Source: Lentisphaeria bacterium UBA1776
GTDB lineage: Bacteria > Verrucomicrobiota > Lentisphaeria > Victivallales > Victivallaceae
Direction: 5' to 3'
Length of the DNA stretch: 48,344 bases
NCBI GenBank assembly: GCA_002314605.1
Contig: DCGO01000074.1
Location: 1-48,344, forward strand
Of this stretch, positions 40,191 to 47,771 are shown one piece after another. The notes beneath the pieces are model-generated. The model was not told where the DNA came from and did not search any database. It saw only the letters and a list, made by a program, of their open reading frames with translations. A program made the translations under genes and the position numbers. Within the stretch, counting starts at the first letter, position 1; every line of letters begins with the position of its first letter.

Positions 40191-41318
40191 TTACGGGTGG
40201 ATTGTCCGGAAAGATTTGATTTCTTCCAGCAGTTTGAACCCGTTGAAGGTGTCCGGTTCCAGATAACTGCCTTCGGTCCATTCGTTCCAGGCGTTGAAGA
40301 AGAGGATCTGCTCTTCCGGTCTGCGGTCCCGCAGCAGAGCCGCCAGTTGTTCCAGAAGATCCCGGAATCCGGCAATGTCCGTTTCCATGATGGGAAGGAA
40401 GGGATAGTTGCCGAACCGGTAAACATCCGACTGCACGGTACGGGGTGAGGAGTCCCAGCCGGCGGTCACCACCGGGAAATACGGGACTTCCAGTTTCTTC
40501 AGTGCACGGTCAGCGAGCCCCAGATATTCCTCCGCCGCTTCACAGTATTCCACAAAGGGAAATTTCCGGCTCCAGACCGGGGTCGCTCCGGCACTGTTGT
40601 AGCTGGTGTAACTGTCGAATCCCACTTCGTGGCTCCAGAAATAGGTGGCGCACTCGGAGAACGGGCGGTCATCCAGATTGTCGTACCACACTGCGTTCAG
40701 ATGGACACCCGGAAGTCCGGCTTTGACCGCTTTTTCCCGCAGACAGTTCAGGACCCCGGCGGCTCCCTGAGAGCCTCCCATCTGCTGGATGAACCTCTTG
40801 ACCGCGTAGATGGAGAAATAGGGCTTCCCGCCCACTCGCCAGTAGTTCGGCTGCGTGAGGTAATGCTTGATGATGTAATCCCAGACCCAGCCAATGGTGT
40901 CGGGGGTGCTGCTCCACGGGAAAATGGTCGGGGCGTTCAAGGTGCCGATGTAGCTGGTGGGGTGCCGGTCGTGCCAGTCGTGATTGGCCCACATCAGAGC
41001 GAATTTGAGGCGGTTCCGGTTGGGGGCTTTCAGAAACCCCTCATCCAGCGCTTTGGCAAGATAGGGGCCGTCGTACCAGTACCAGTCAAAGACGAAGGCG
41101 TCCAGTCCGTGGTCTGCAGCGGCATCGATTTTCTTTGCCATGGCTTCCGGCAGCGATTCGTCCTCGTATCCCCAGAGGGGAATGCGGGGCTGGCGCTGTC
41201 CGTGAAAATGGGGCCGGGCGCATTTCATGAGCTCCCACTCTGTCCAGCCGGGGCCGTGATATTTGTCGTTCCGCACGTCCGTATGGAAATTCGGGAAATA
41301 GTAAGCGGCTGTTTGCAT
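40191..41318 (-). CDS. GH99-like / WbsX-family protein
   Basis: This 375-aa protein matches the WbsX/GH99-like family: the N-terminal AAYYFPNFHTDVRNDKYHGP followed by GWTEWELMKCARPHFHGQ (family: YxPQFHP..ND.WwGkGFTEW), the central FVFDWYWYDGPYLAKALDEG with LKFALMWANHDW, and the C-terminal FFNAWNEWTEGSYLEPD, where the Asn-Glu-Trp-Glu block is catalytic in GH99 endo-mannanases. No signal peptide is present, so it would work inside the cell on imported or under-construction glycans. AAGGA precedes the ATG at 41318, 13 bases behind the large hydrolase. Enzyme class (hydrolase or O-antigen processing) is not resolved by sequence alone. Confidence 0.88.
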   Translation of the reverse strand: MQTAAYYFPNFHTDVRNDKYHGPGWTEWELMKCARPHFHGQRQPRIPLWGYEDESLPEAMAKKIDAAADHGLDAFVFDWYWYDGPYLAKALDEGFLKAPNRNRLKFALMWANHDWHDRHPTSYIGTLNAPTIFPWSSTPDTIGWVWDYIIKHYLTQPNYWRVGGKPYFSIYAVKRFIQQMGGSQGAAGVLNCLREKAVKAGLPGVHLNAVWYDNLDDRPFSECATYFWSHEVGFDSYTSYNSAGATPVWSRKFPFVEYCEAAEEYLGLADRALKKLEVPYFPVVTAGWDSSPRTVQSDVYRFGNYPFLPIMETDIAGFRDLLEQLAALLRDRRPEEQILFFNAWNEWTEGSYLEPDTFNGFKLLEEIKSFRTIHP

Positions 41319-41331
41319 GCGTGTGTCCTTC

Positions 41332-44300
41332 CTATTTGTCGCCGGTGATTTCAATCAGCCGGAAATCATGCCGGTGCAGGTTGAGTTCCAGGGAATTGGC
41401 GCCGTTCAACGGAAGGGTTTTCCCGTTTTCAGCATCAATGACGGACGCATTTTTGTACCCGAGCCCGGAGAAATCCACGGCAAGTTTCCGGTCACGGGTT
41501 CCGAAGTCCGCAAGGGCGGCCATGGTTTTCCCATTTTTTTTGCGGTAAACGGTGATGCGGACGTCCCGGTCCTGGCTGGTGACGGGGGGTTCGCAATTTT
41601 CCCAGCCGGGCAGGACTTCCACATCCGGTGTGGAATAGCCGAAATTGTAGAGCATTCGCCAGATTTTCCGGTAACTGGGGCCGGCGTTGTACTGCCAGGT
41701 GACATTGGGCAGGTCAAAGGCCAGGGTATAGGCCACAAAGGTCCGGGTGATCCAGTCCAGTTTCTTTCCGGTCATGCAGCAGAGAATGACCGGACTGCAG
41801 CCGGAATGGGTCCCAAGCGTTTCCGTCCGGATATGTTCCTCGCTGAATCTCTCATGAAATTCCGTCGGGCCGTATCCCCGCTCCAGATCCAGCTGCAGGG
41901 CGGCAAAACTCAGGTACGGCAGCATGATCCCGTTGGTGATGTGGAGTTCCAGCAGGGGCCGGTGATCGGCGAAGATTGTCTTTTTGTTGAGATAAAGCAT
42001 GACGGCGGTCCGCCTGATGAGTTCCCGGGTCTCGAATACGTCGTAGAACGGCGCCACTGTCCCGCTCGGGGTTTCCCATGCGGGACCCGCCTCCGGATCG
42101 AAAACGGCCATCATGCCCCCCAGATTGTCGTAATAGATCCCCTCCAGACCGCTGTCGATGAGTTTCTTCGCATAATAAAGCAGAAAGTCCCGGAAGGATT
42201 TGCAGGGATACATGCTGTATTCATCGTAATCCACCGGATTGCGGTATTCCGCATGGTGCCACTCATCCTGAAAGACGCGGAAATCCTCCCATTCATTGGA
42301 CCCGCTCCGGGGATTCATGTACGGGAAGAGTCTGTCCGCCGTCCGGGCGAAATCCCGGCCCCGCTCCAGATGGATGCGGAGGCGGCGGACCTCATCCAGC
42401 TGCATCTTGCCGCAGTTGCGCCGGATGAATTTCTCAATGTCGCCGCGCTCTTCCGCGGCTTTTTTGCGGACGGCGGGTGCGAGCTGTTTTGCCATGCTGT
42501 AGTCATGATTCAGCGGGAAGGGGTCGCTGGGTTTGTAAGTTCCCCAGATGTAGCTTCCGGCAAGTACGGCGGTCATGATCGCGTGGGGCGCCGGTTTCCA
42601 GCGGTCGGAGAGTCTGCGCCATTCCGCCGGACGCGGTTTCACCGGAGTGGGCATGAAGCCGAAGGTGAGTTCAAAGGTTTTCGTGCGTACCGCCGGAACC
42701 GTGACAATATGGATCCGCAGTGCCACGGTCTTTCCATCCCGGACAATTTCCATCATCGGCTTGTTCCGGGAAATGGACCAGTCCCTGTCCGTATTGCTGA
42801 ACCAGGTGAAGCCCCGGTACTGGCCGCCGAACCAGATATAGCTCCAGAAGGCGTTGGGGGAACGGGGATTCTGCTTGGGTTCCATCAGATTGTGCCACAG
42901 GACACCCTGTCCGTCTTTCAGAAAGCGTGATGGGTGGAAGTGGGGAACACTGTGCATGGCATGGAACATCTTTGCTTCTTCATTCTTGAGGGGGATGTCC
43001 AGCGTCATGGCCGCAAGTTTCAGCGGTGTCCGGGGGGTGAAACGGAGGGTCATTTTGCACATTCCGTCGTAATCGTATTCGGAAAGGATCCGGACCCCGG
43101 CATCTTTGGCGGTCAGTTCCGTTTCCGTGACCACGCGGTCGGGACTCTTTTCCGTAAAGCGGAAGGCGGTTTCCTTCAGCGCTTCCGGATCCTTGTTGAT
43201 CTTCAGCGCGATGTTCCCGTTGAGGATATTGGTCCCCTGCGCGTAAATGGCGGACCAGAAGCCGTTCCTGCCGATGCGGTAGCCCGTCTGGAGCATGTTG
43301 ATCTCCCGCCGGGATTCATCTACCCGGATCGGTTTGAAGGGGGGGATGATCACACGCTCCTTCCCGATGGAATTGTTTTCCCACGGGAAATGTTTCATCT
43401 CAAAAGTCACGGTTTTCTTCTGGGTCTTCCCGTCGGCGAAGGTTAGATCCGCCGTCAGCGTATGAGTGCCGTCCGCCAGTTTCCCGGTGTTCCAGACGGC
43501 GGCAAATCCGAAAGGTTTCTTTTCTCCGGAGGCTTCGGACGTGACTTTCCCGTTCGGAGAAATTACCTTGAATTTCACGGACTTGAGTGCGGCGGGGGCA
43601 GGGACCAGGGGATTGCCCACCCGGGCCTTGATCTTCCCGCAAGTGGGATAATGGGCAAACTCGAATTCCGAATCTTTTTTCTGCTGACTGACCCAGAGCT
43701 CTTTCGGGGCCTTCTGCCAGGAAAATCCCCGTTCAAACAGGACCTTTCGGGTCCCCGCATCGGTGAGTTTCACATGGAGATCGTAGGAGCTGACGGAAGC
43801 CGCCGCTTCGTCAAATTTCAGGGTGAATGTATGGGTTTTGCCCGGAGCCACGGTGAAAGTCTGATTCAGAAAACGGGGGGCGGCCGCCGAGGTGATGTTC
43901 AGGGCGCACTCCACAGTCTGGGGTTTGCCGGTGCCGTTGAAAACGGGCATTTCGACCTTGTATTTCCCTTTCTGAAAATCTTTGCCGAGCCCTGTGAATC
44001 CGGCGGTGACCGAGGCTGGATCAATGGTCAAAACTGCCATGTTTTCCGGCTGGCAGAACAACTGTGTTTTGGTCAGGCATGCCGCCTCCGCGGGATTCCG
44101 GAATCCCCGGGCCGCCTGAATTCCCCAGTTTCCGGCGGGGATCACCCCGGCGGGAAGCCCCAGTTCGGTCAGGGGAATGGCCGCCTCCAGAACCCATTTC
44201 CCGTGGTGCATTCTGCTGCCCACCCGGATCTTCGGGGTCCACGGCAGCACCTTGGTGTGGGTGACTGCCCCGTCAACGATCCGGAATTTTGCGGTGAATA

Positions 44301-44718
44301 CGAATCCCTTCGGATTGAACCCGATCTGATACACAAAATCCCGTTTCGGCGTATAGAAGAGAAATTCCGCCGTATCGTCTTTGTAGATCTTCATGCCGTT
44401 TTCGGCGATACGGGAAACAAGTTTCATCCCGGCGGGAGGGAGATCGCTCTGAGAGGAAAAGAAGAGATTTTTTCCGGTAACCCCGATTTGCCAGACTCCC
44501 TGACGGAAGGACAGCACTTCGCTGTTGTAGCGTTTGAATCCGAAAACCGGCAGTGCGCCGGTCCATTCGCCGGGTCTGATGTCGCCGTCGATGTCCGGGC
44601 CTTTCGGCATACTGCCGATCCGGAAAGCCGTGGAGACCGGCGTGCTGTCAGCCAATGCGGATGCCGTCATGCCGAGCAGAACGGCGGCAAGAAGAGCGTA
44701 ACAATATTTCAAACGCAT
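41332..44718 (-). CDS. Large secreted glycoside-hydrolase-like protein
   Basis: This 1128-aa protein has a signal peptide (YALLAAVLLGMTASALADS). Residues about 35-240 look like a CBM9-type or DOMON-like sugar-binding domain (PDIDGDIRPGEWTGALPVFG, KIYKDDTAEFLFYTPKRD, HGKWVLEAAIPLTELGLPAG). Two or three beta-sandwich modules follow (240-470), then a large region with a barrel-like pattern (residues 640-1060: IWFGGQYRGFTWFSNTDRDW, DSGLEGIYYDNLGGMMAVFD, KTIFADHRPLLELHITNGIM) and a C-terminal beta domain (RDVRITVYRKKNGKTMAALA). This is the organisation of large Lentisphaerae/Planctomycete 'glycoside hydrolase domain-containing' proteins of the DUF6067/GH123-like group, as I recall it. AAGGAG precedes the ATG. 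Substrate unknown; an extracellular or periplasmic glycan is likely. Confidence 0.72.
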   Translation of the reverse strand: MRLKYCYALLAAVLLGMTASALADSTPVSTAFRIGSMPKGPDIDGDIRPGEWTGALPVFGFKRYNSEVLSFRQGVWQIGVTGKNLFFSSQSDLPPAGMKLVSRIAENGMKIYKDDTAEFLFYTPKRDFVYQIGFNPKGFVFTAKFRIVDGAVTHTKVLPWTPKIRVGSRMHHGKWVLEAAIPLTELGLPAGVIPAGNWGIQAARGFRNPAEAACLTKTQLFCQPENMAVLTIDPASVTAGFTGLGKDFQKGKYKVEMPVFNGTGKPQTVECALNITSAAAPRFLNQTFTVAPGKTHTFTLKFDEAAASVSSYDLHVKLTDAGTRKVLFERGFSWQKAPKELWVSQQKKDSEFEFAHYPTCGKIKARVGNPLVPAPAALKSVKFKVISPNGKVTSEASGEKKPFGFAAVWNTGKLADGTHTLTADLTFADGKTQKKTVTFEMKHFPWENNSIGKERVIIPPFKPIRVDESRREINMLQTGYRIGRNGFWSAIYAQGTNILNGNIALKINKDPEALKETAFRFTEKSPDRVVTETELTAKDAGVRILSEYDYDGMCKMTLRFTPRTPLKLAAMTLDIPLKNEEAKMFHAMHSVPHFHPSRFLKDGQGVLWHNLMEPKQNPRSPNAFWSYIWFGGQYRGFTWFSNTDRDWSISRNKPMMEIVRDGKTVALRIHIVTVPAVRTKTFELTFGFMPTPVKPRPAEWRRLSDRWKPAPHAIMTAVLAGSYIWGTYKPSDPFPLNHDYSMAKQLAPAVRKKAAEERGDIEKFIRRNCGKMQLDEVRRLRIHLERGRDFARTADRLFPYMNPRSGSNEWEDFRVFQDEWHHAEYRNPVDYDEYSMYPCKSFRDFLLYYAKKLIDSGLEGIYYDNLGGMMAVFDPEAGPAWETPSGTVAPFYDVFETRELIRRTAVMLYLNKKTIFADHRPLLELHITNGIMLPYLSFAALQLDLERGYGPTEFHERFSEEHIRTETLGTHSGCSPVILCCMTGKKLDWITRTFVAYTLAFDLPNVTWQYNAGPSYRKIWRMLYNFGYSTPDVEVLPGWENCEPPVTSQDRDVRITVYRKKNGKTMAALADFGTRDRKLAVDFSGLGYKNASVIDAENGKTLPLNGANSLELNLHRHDFRLIEITGDK

Positions 44719-44730
44719 GTCGAAAACTCC

Positions 44731-45504
44731 TTATTTTGTGGTCGCCGGACTGCTCAGTTTTTTCATGCCCGCCTCATAGACGGATCTGATCTCGGCATCG
44801 GAGAGCCGCTTGCCGTAGATGCGGAAATCGGACATGGCAAAATTCCACTTTGCGGAACTTGCCGCAACGCCGAATCTTTTGATATACGAGAATTCCTGAT
44901 TGGAAACCGGCGTTGCCAGTTCGAAGGATTTGTACGGGGTCCCGTCCAGACTTACATAAAGCCTGTTTCCGGCCCAGCCGCCGGACAGGAGGTGCCACCC
45001 GGAACAGATGCGCCGGGAACCGGTTCCAACCATGTACGCCTTGTGACGGCGCGCCTTGCTGAAGAACATGAACCCGATCTGCCGGCGGCAGGGGCAGACA
45101 GTCATGGGATCATTCACCACCTGCAGCGAAAGGATCCCCTTGTCGATGCTGGACCCGATCTGGCAGAAGGTGATGGCCGGGCCCTTGGCGCCGTGCTCAC
45201 AGTCGATTTTGAACCAGAAAGTGATGGTTCCCGGGGTGTCGAGATCAAGATTTTCCTCCCTGGCATAGACAATGGATGCCCCGCCTTTGCCGCCCTGCAG
45301 GGCTTTTTCGGAACCCATGCCGGCGGTAAACTGCAGTTTGCCCCGGACCTCCCCCTTGGGAGACCCTTCAGCAAGGACTGCATCCGCCGATGTTTGAAGC
45401 GGTGCGGAGAATTTCAGGGAATCCTCCGGATTTTCAGCAAAAACGGCTCCTGCCGCGAAGAGCAGAACTCCGGCGGCAAAACGGGGAAAACGATGGTTGG
45501 TCAT
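44731..45504 (-). CDS. Secreted LamG/concanavalin A-like lectin domain protein
   Basis: This 257-aa protein has a signal peptide (FPRFAAGVLLFAAGAVFA) and a single LamG-type jelly roll: GSEKALQGGKGGASIVYARE, DTPGTITFWFKIDCEHGAKG, the strand GNRLYVSLDGTPYKSFEL and the closing AMSDFRIYGKRLSDAEIRSV, which is the standard LamG ending. It probably binds glycans or proteins outside the cytoplasm. AGAGGAG precedes the ATG at 45504. It is 15 bases behind the pseudopilin gene and 12 bases ahead of the large hydrolase, so it belongs to the same operon. No catalytic residues are evident. Confidence 0.85.
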   Translation of the reverse strand: MTNHRFPRFAAGVLLFAAGAVFAENPEDSLKFSAPLQTSADAVLAEGSPKGEVRGKLQFTAGMGSEKALQGGKGGASIVYAREENLDLDTPGTITFWFKIDCEHGAKGPAITFCQIGSSIDKGILSLQVVNDPMTVCPCRRQIGFMFFSKARRHKAYMVGTGSRRICSGWHLLSGGWAGNRLYVSLDGTPYKSFELATPVSNQEFSYIKRFGVAASSAKWNFAMSDFRIYGKRLSDAEIRSVYEAGMKKLSSPATTK

Positions 45505-45519
45505 AGCGAATCTCCTCTG

Positions 45520-46275
45520 TCAATAAGGTGCAAGAACGGTTTTTGAAGTATAAAACGCATAGGATTTCAGGAGTGCCAGAAGCACCGGTTCCTTCAGCGT
45601 GTTGCCGCTGCCGTCCACATAGCTCAGATTTGCCGCTCCGCTGTGGCGGCACTGGTGATTCGCCGTCCAGCCGAAGGAGGGAGACACTGCCGGATTCGAC
45701 GGGTTCCCGTCCATCCAGAAAGGCAGCCTGGAGCCGTATTTTACAGTGCTCACCTTGAAATAATACTTTCCCTCCATGGTGCTGGCATACTCCGTTCCGT
45801 AAGGAACATTGCGTCCCCACGGTGCCCATTTGCTGGTGGCAGCCAGCTGGCTGTTGATGGAAAAATCCGTTTCCGCCGTATTGGTATATACTTTGTGGAT
45901 GTAGTCGTCGCACCGGGTCAGTCCGTGTCCCTGCATATTGGCGGTGCCGTAGTCTTCCGCCTTCCAGCTCCCGAAGTATTTCAGTTCGCCGCAGCTTTTC
46001 AGGAAATTATGGATGGTGGCGACTTTGTTTCCGCCGAACTGCCAGTCATTGGAATCCTCTGCATACAAGGCCAGTCCCAGATACATCTGCTTGAGGTTGT
46101 TCAGACACTTGGTCTGCCGGGCTTTTTCCCTTGCCGAATTCAGCGCAGGCAAAAGCATGCTGGCCAGGATCGCGATGATGGCGATCACTACCAGAAGTTC
46201 GATCAGGGTAAATCCTGGTTTTCGATTCAAACAGAAAACCGGGATGCCGGAGGGTGCGCAATGTTTCTTCTGCAT
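45520..46275 (-). CDS. Type II secretion pseudopilin-like protein with H-X9-DG motif
   Basis: This 251-aa protein carries a prepilin peptidase site and helix: RKPG|FTLIELLVVIAIIAIL, with the expected Glu at +5, followed by ASMLLPALNSAREKARQTKC. The C-terminal HSGAANLSYVDG gives His, nine residues, Asp-Gly: the 'prepilin-type processing-associated H-X9-DG' motif. Such pseudopilins are greatly expanded in Lentisphaerae, Planctomycetes and Verrucomicrobia. After cleavage it would stand in the envelope; a role in a type II secretion-like or sugar-capture apparatus is inferred. The ATG at 46275 (MQKKH) is chosen because AAAGGAGTT lies just upstream; an earlier ATG at 46308 lies two bases after the regulator's stop. 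Confidence 0.92.
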   Translation of the reverse strand: MQKKHCAPSGIPVFCLNRKPGFTLIELLVVIAIIAILASMLLPALNSAREKARQTKCLNNLKQMYLGLALYAEDSNDWQFGGNKVATIHNFLKSCGELKYFGSWKAEDYGTANMQGHGLTRCDDYIHKVYTNTAETDFSINSQLAATSKWAPWGRNVPYGTEYASTMEGKYYFKVSTVKYGSRLPFWMDGNPSNPAVSPSFGWTANHQCRHSGAANLSYVDGSGNTLKEPVLLALLKSYAFYTSKTVLAPY

Positions 46276-46309
46276 TTTTGAACTCCTTTCAACCTTAAGT
46301 TTTTTCATC

Positions 46310-47416
46310 TCAGAGTTTTCTGACGGACTCGCGGAGGATCAGCCGGGTCGGGACGTATATCTTTTCAATCTCTCCCGGCGTTTCAGAAAACAGCATTTCC
46401 GTGGCAAGATTTGCCATTTTTGCTTCATTGACATCAATGGACGTCATCGGTGTATCGTACGCGGCGGCTTCCGGGGTGTTGTACATGCCGATCACCGACA
46501 GATCCTCCGGCATCCTGATTCCGGCTTTTTCAAGGGGGCCTGCGAAAAATTGTCTCCACGCCCCGTCAAAGGGACAGATCGCAGCCGTGTAGTGTTTCCC
46601 GAGGATCCGTTCCCGGATGACATCTTCCACCGGGGCCCGTGCCCACAGGGCTTCCGGGATTTCCTCATCGAATTCCATGTCATATTTCAGACATGCTTTT
46701 TTCACGGCGTTCCAGTAAGTCGCCTGAGGGGTCAGAATGCCGTTTTTCATGGGATGGCGGATCCGCGTTCCCAGAAAAAGCAGTTTGCGATGACCGCATT
46801 CCGCAAAATAGCGGACCGCTTTTTCGGCAGCGTCATCGTAATCGGTCAGTACATATTTTGCCGGAAGATCTCTGGTATGCAGATAATCCCGGAAGAATAC
46901 CAGTTTCTCGAATTTGGCACGGTTCCGCTCCAGGAGATCGTAGGGGAAGAACCGTTCGCCGTGGATCAGGAGCCCGTAGGGCAGGTCGTTCACAAACCGT
47001 TCCACAAACTGAAGCATGGGTTTGTAATTCGGCCGGGCGTAGGCTTCGTGGACCAGGGAAACCGGCGCCCATACGGGATAAAAACCTTTCCGCAGGGCAC
47101 GGAGGGACAGCTCCCGGTCAATACTGGAGAAACTCCCCTGCAGAATGTCTGCAAAAACAAACACCGCATTGTTTTTCCGGGGAATCGGTTTCTGCCGGAC
47201 GACCACGGAGCCCCGCCCCGGGGTCCGGGTGATCAACCCTTCGGCAACCAGCTGAGCCATGCCGGCGGCAATGGTACGTTTGTTCAGGGAATATTGGACC
47301 GCCAGATCCGCATCCGTCGGCAGTTTCTCTCCGGAGGCATACTTCCCGGAAAGGATCTCCTTCCGGAACAGATCCGTCATCTTGCGGAACTTTGGTGGTC
47401 TGCCCTGCGATGCCAT
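46310..47416 (-). CDS. GntR-type HTH/LacI-type sensor transcription regulator
   Basis: This 368-aa regulator is a chimera like B. subtilis AraR. Residues 5-70 form a GntR-family winged helix (MTDLFRKEILSGKYASGEKL, PTDADLAVQYSLNKRTIAAG, LITRTPGRGSVVV). Residues 80-368 form a LacI/periplasmic-binding-type sugar sensor (YFAECGHRKLLFLGTRIRHP, TAAICPFDGAWRQFFAGPLE, MPEDLSVIGMYNTPEAAAYD, MTSIDVNEAKMANLATEML). It should bind a sugar and regulate its own operon. It is the first gene, with an excellent promoter at 47445-47472 whose -10 is overlapped by a TGTACA-centred palindrome, consistent with autoregulation. The ATG at 47416 follows AAAGGA. The sugar is unknown. Confidence 0.92.
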   Translation of the reverse strand: MASQGRPPKFRKMTDLFRKEILSGKYASGEKLPTDADLAVQYSLNKRTIAAGMAQLVAEGLITRTPGRGSVVVRQKPIPRKNNAVFVFADILQGSFSSIDRELSLRALRKGFYPVWAPVSLVHEAYARPNYKPMLQFVERFVNDLPYGLLIHGERFFPYDLLERNRAKFEKLVFFRDYLHTRDLPAKYVLTDYDDAAEKAVRYFAECGHRKLLFLGTRIRHPMKNGILTPQATYWNAVKKACLKYDMEFDEEIPEALWARAPVEDVIRERILGKHYTAAICPFDGAWRQFFAGPLEKAGIRMPEDLSVIGMYNTPEAAAYDTPMTSIDVNEAKMANLATEMLFSETPGEIEKIYVPTRLILRESVRKL

Positions 47417-47443
47417 TTTTTCAGTCCTTTTATTTTCTGCACC

Positions 47444-47455
47444 TACTGTACACTA
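47444..47455. promoter_or_regulatory. Putative operator overlapping the -10 of the regulator gene
   Basis: TACTGTACACTA is a palindrome with a perfect TGTACA core and matching outer TA/TA; the pair between them (C/C) mismatches. It covers the -10 hexamer of the regulator promoter. The AraR operator of B. subtilis also centres on GTAC, so this is a good candidate site for the GntR/LacI-type regulator encoded directly downstream. Confidence 0.45.
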
Positions 47456-47472
47456 ACTTTTTAAAAAGTCAA
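47445..47472 (-). promoter_or_regulatory. Promoter for the five-gene glycan operon
   Basis: On the minus strand TTGACT (47467-47472) and TACAGT (47445-47450) are spaced by 16 bases. The start ATG at 47416 lies about 28 bases beyond the -10, with AAAGGA in between. Confidence 0.65.
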
Positions 47473-47697
47473 GTTTTTCCGAAAAAAGCCCCCGTTCTCC
47501 CTCGTGTTTCGACTTTACATAGATATTGCAGTCGTCCCGTTTCCCGTCTCATGGTCCGACAAGTCCGACCGGGCAGAGCCGTCGGGCCAGTGCTTTGCAG
47601 CGGCTTCCTTCTGATATGCTTTATCGCGATGGACACCCTTGCCGGTCGCTGTGACGTTCCCCCTGTCGGGTCGTCCTGGGACTTTCGTTCATCAGTC

Positions 47698-47717
47698 GTG
47701 CGCCCTGCCGGGCGCAC
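47698..47717. repeat. Perfect hairpin next to srlD-like terminator
   Basis: GTGCGCCC (47698-47705), loop TGCC, GGGCGCAC (47710-47717). It directly abuts the A7 tract (47718-47724) whose other side is the terminator stem of the srlD-like gene, giving two strong hairpins separated only by seven bases. Confidence 0.6.
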
Positions 47718-47750
47718 AAAAAAAGAGCGATGCGGAAAGCCGCATCGCTC
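47718..47750 (-). terminator. Rho-independent terminator of the srlD-like gene
   Basis: GAGCGATGCGG (47725-47735) pairs perfectly with CCGCATCGCTC (47740-47750) around a four-base loop; on the minus strand the stem is followed by seven T (47718-47724). It lies 21 bases after the SDR stop codon. Confidence 0.93.
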
Positions 47751-47771
47751 CATGGTGTCAACAAACGCAAA

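Larger units (their letters stand above)
47417..47771. other. Intergenic region with operon promoter and two hairpins
   Basis: This 355-bp gap holds the promoter and putative operator of the glycan operon at its left end (47444-47472) and two adjacent perfect hairpins at its right end (47698-47750). Between about 47500 and 47690 I see no gene, tRNA or clear repeat; short open frames there have no start signal worth calling. Confidence 0.55.

Noticed and set aside
43462..45546. A 694-codon + strand open frame across the LamG and hydrolase genes
   Set aside because: Same codon-bias artefact; the minus-strand genes have signal peptides, ribosome sites and tight spacing.
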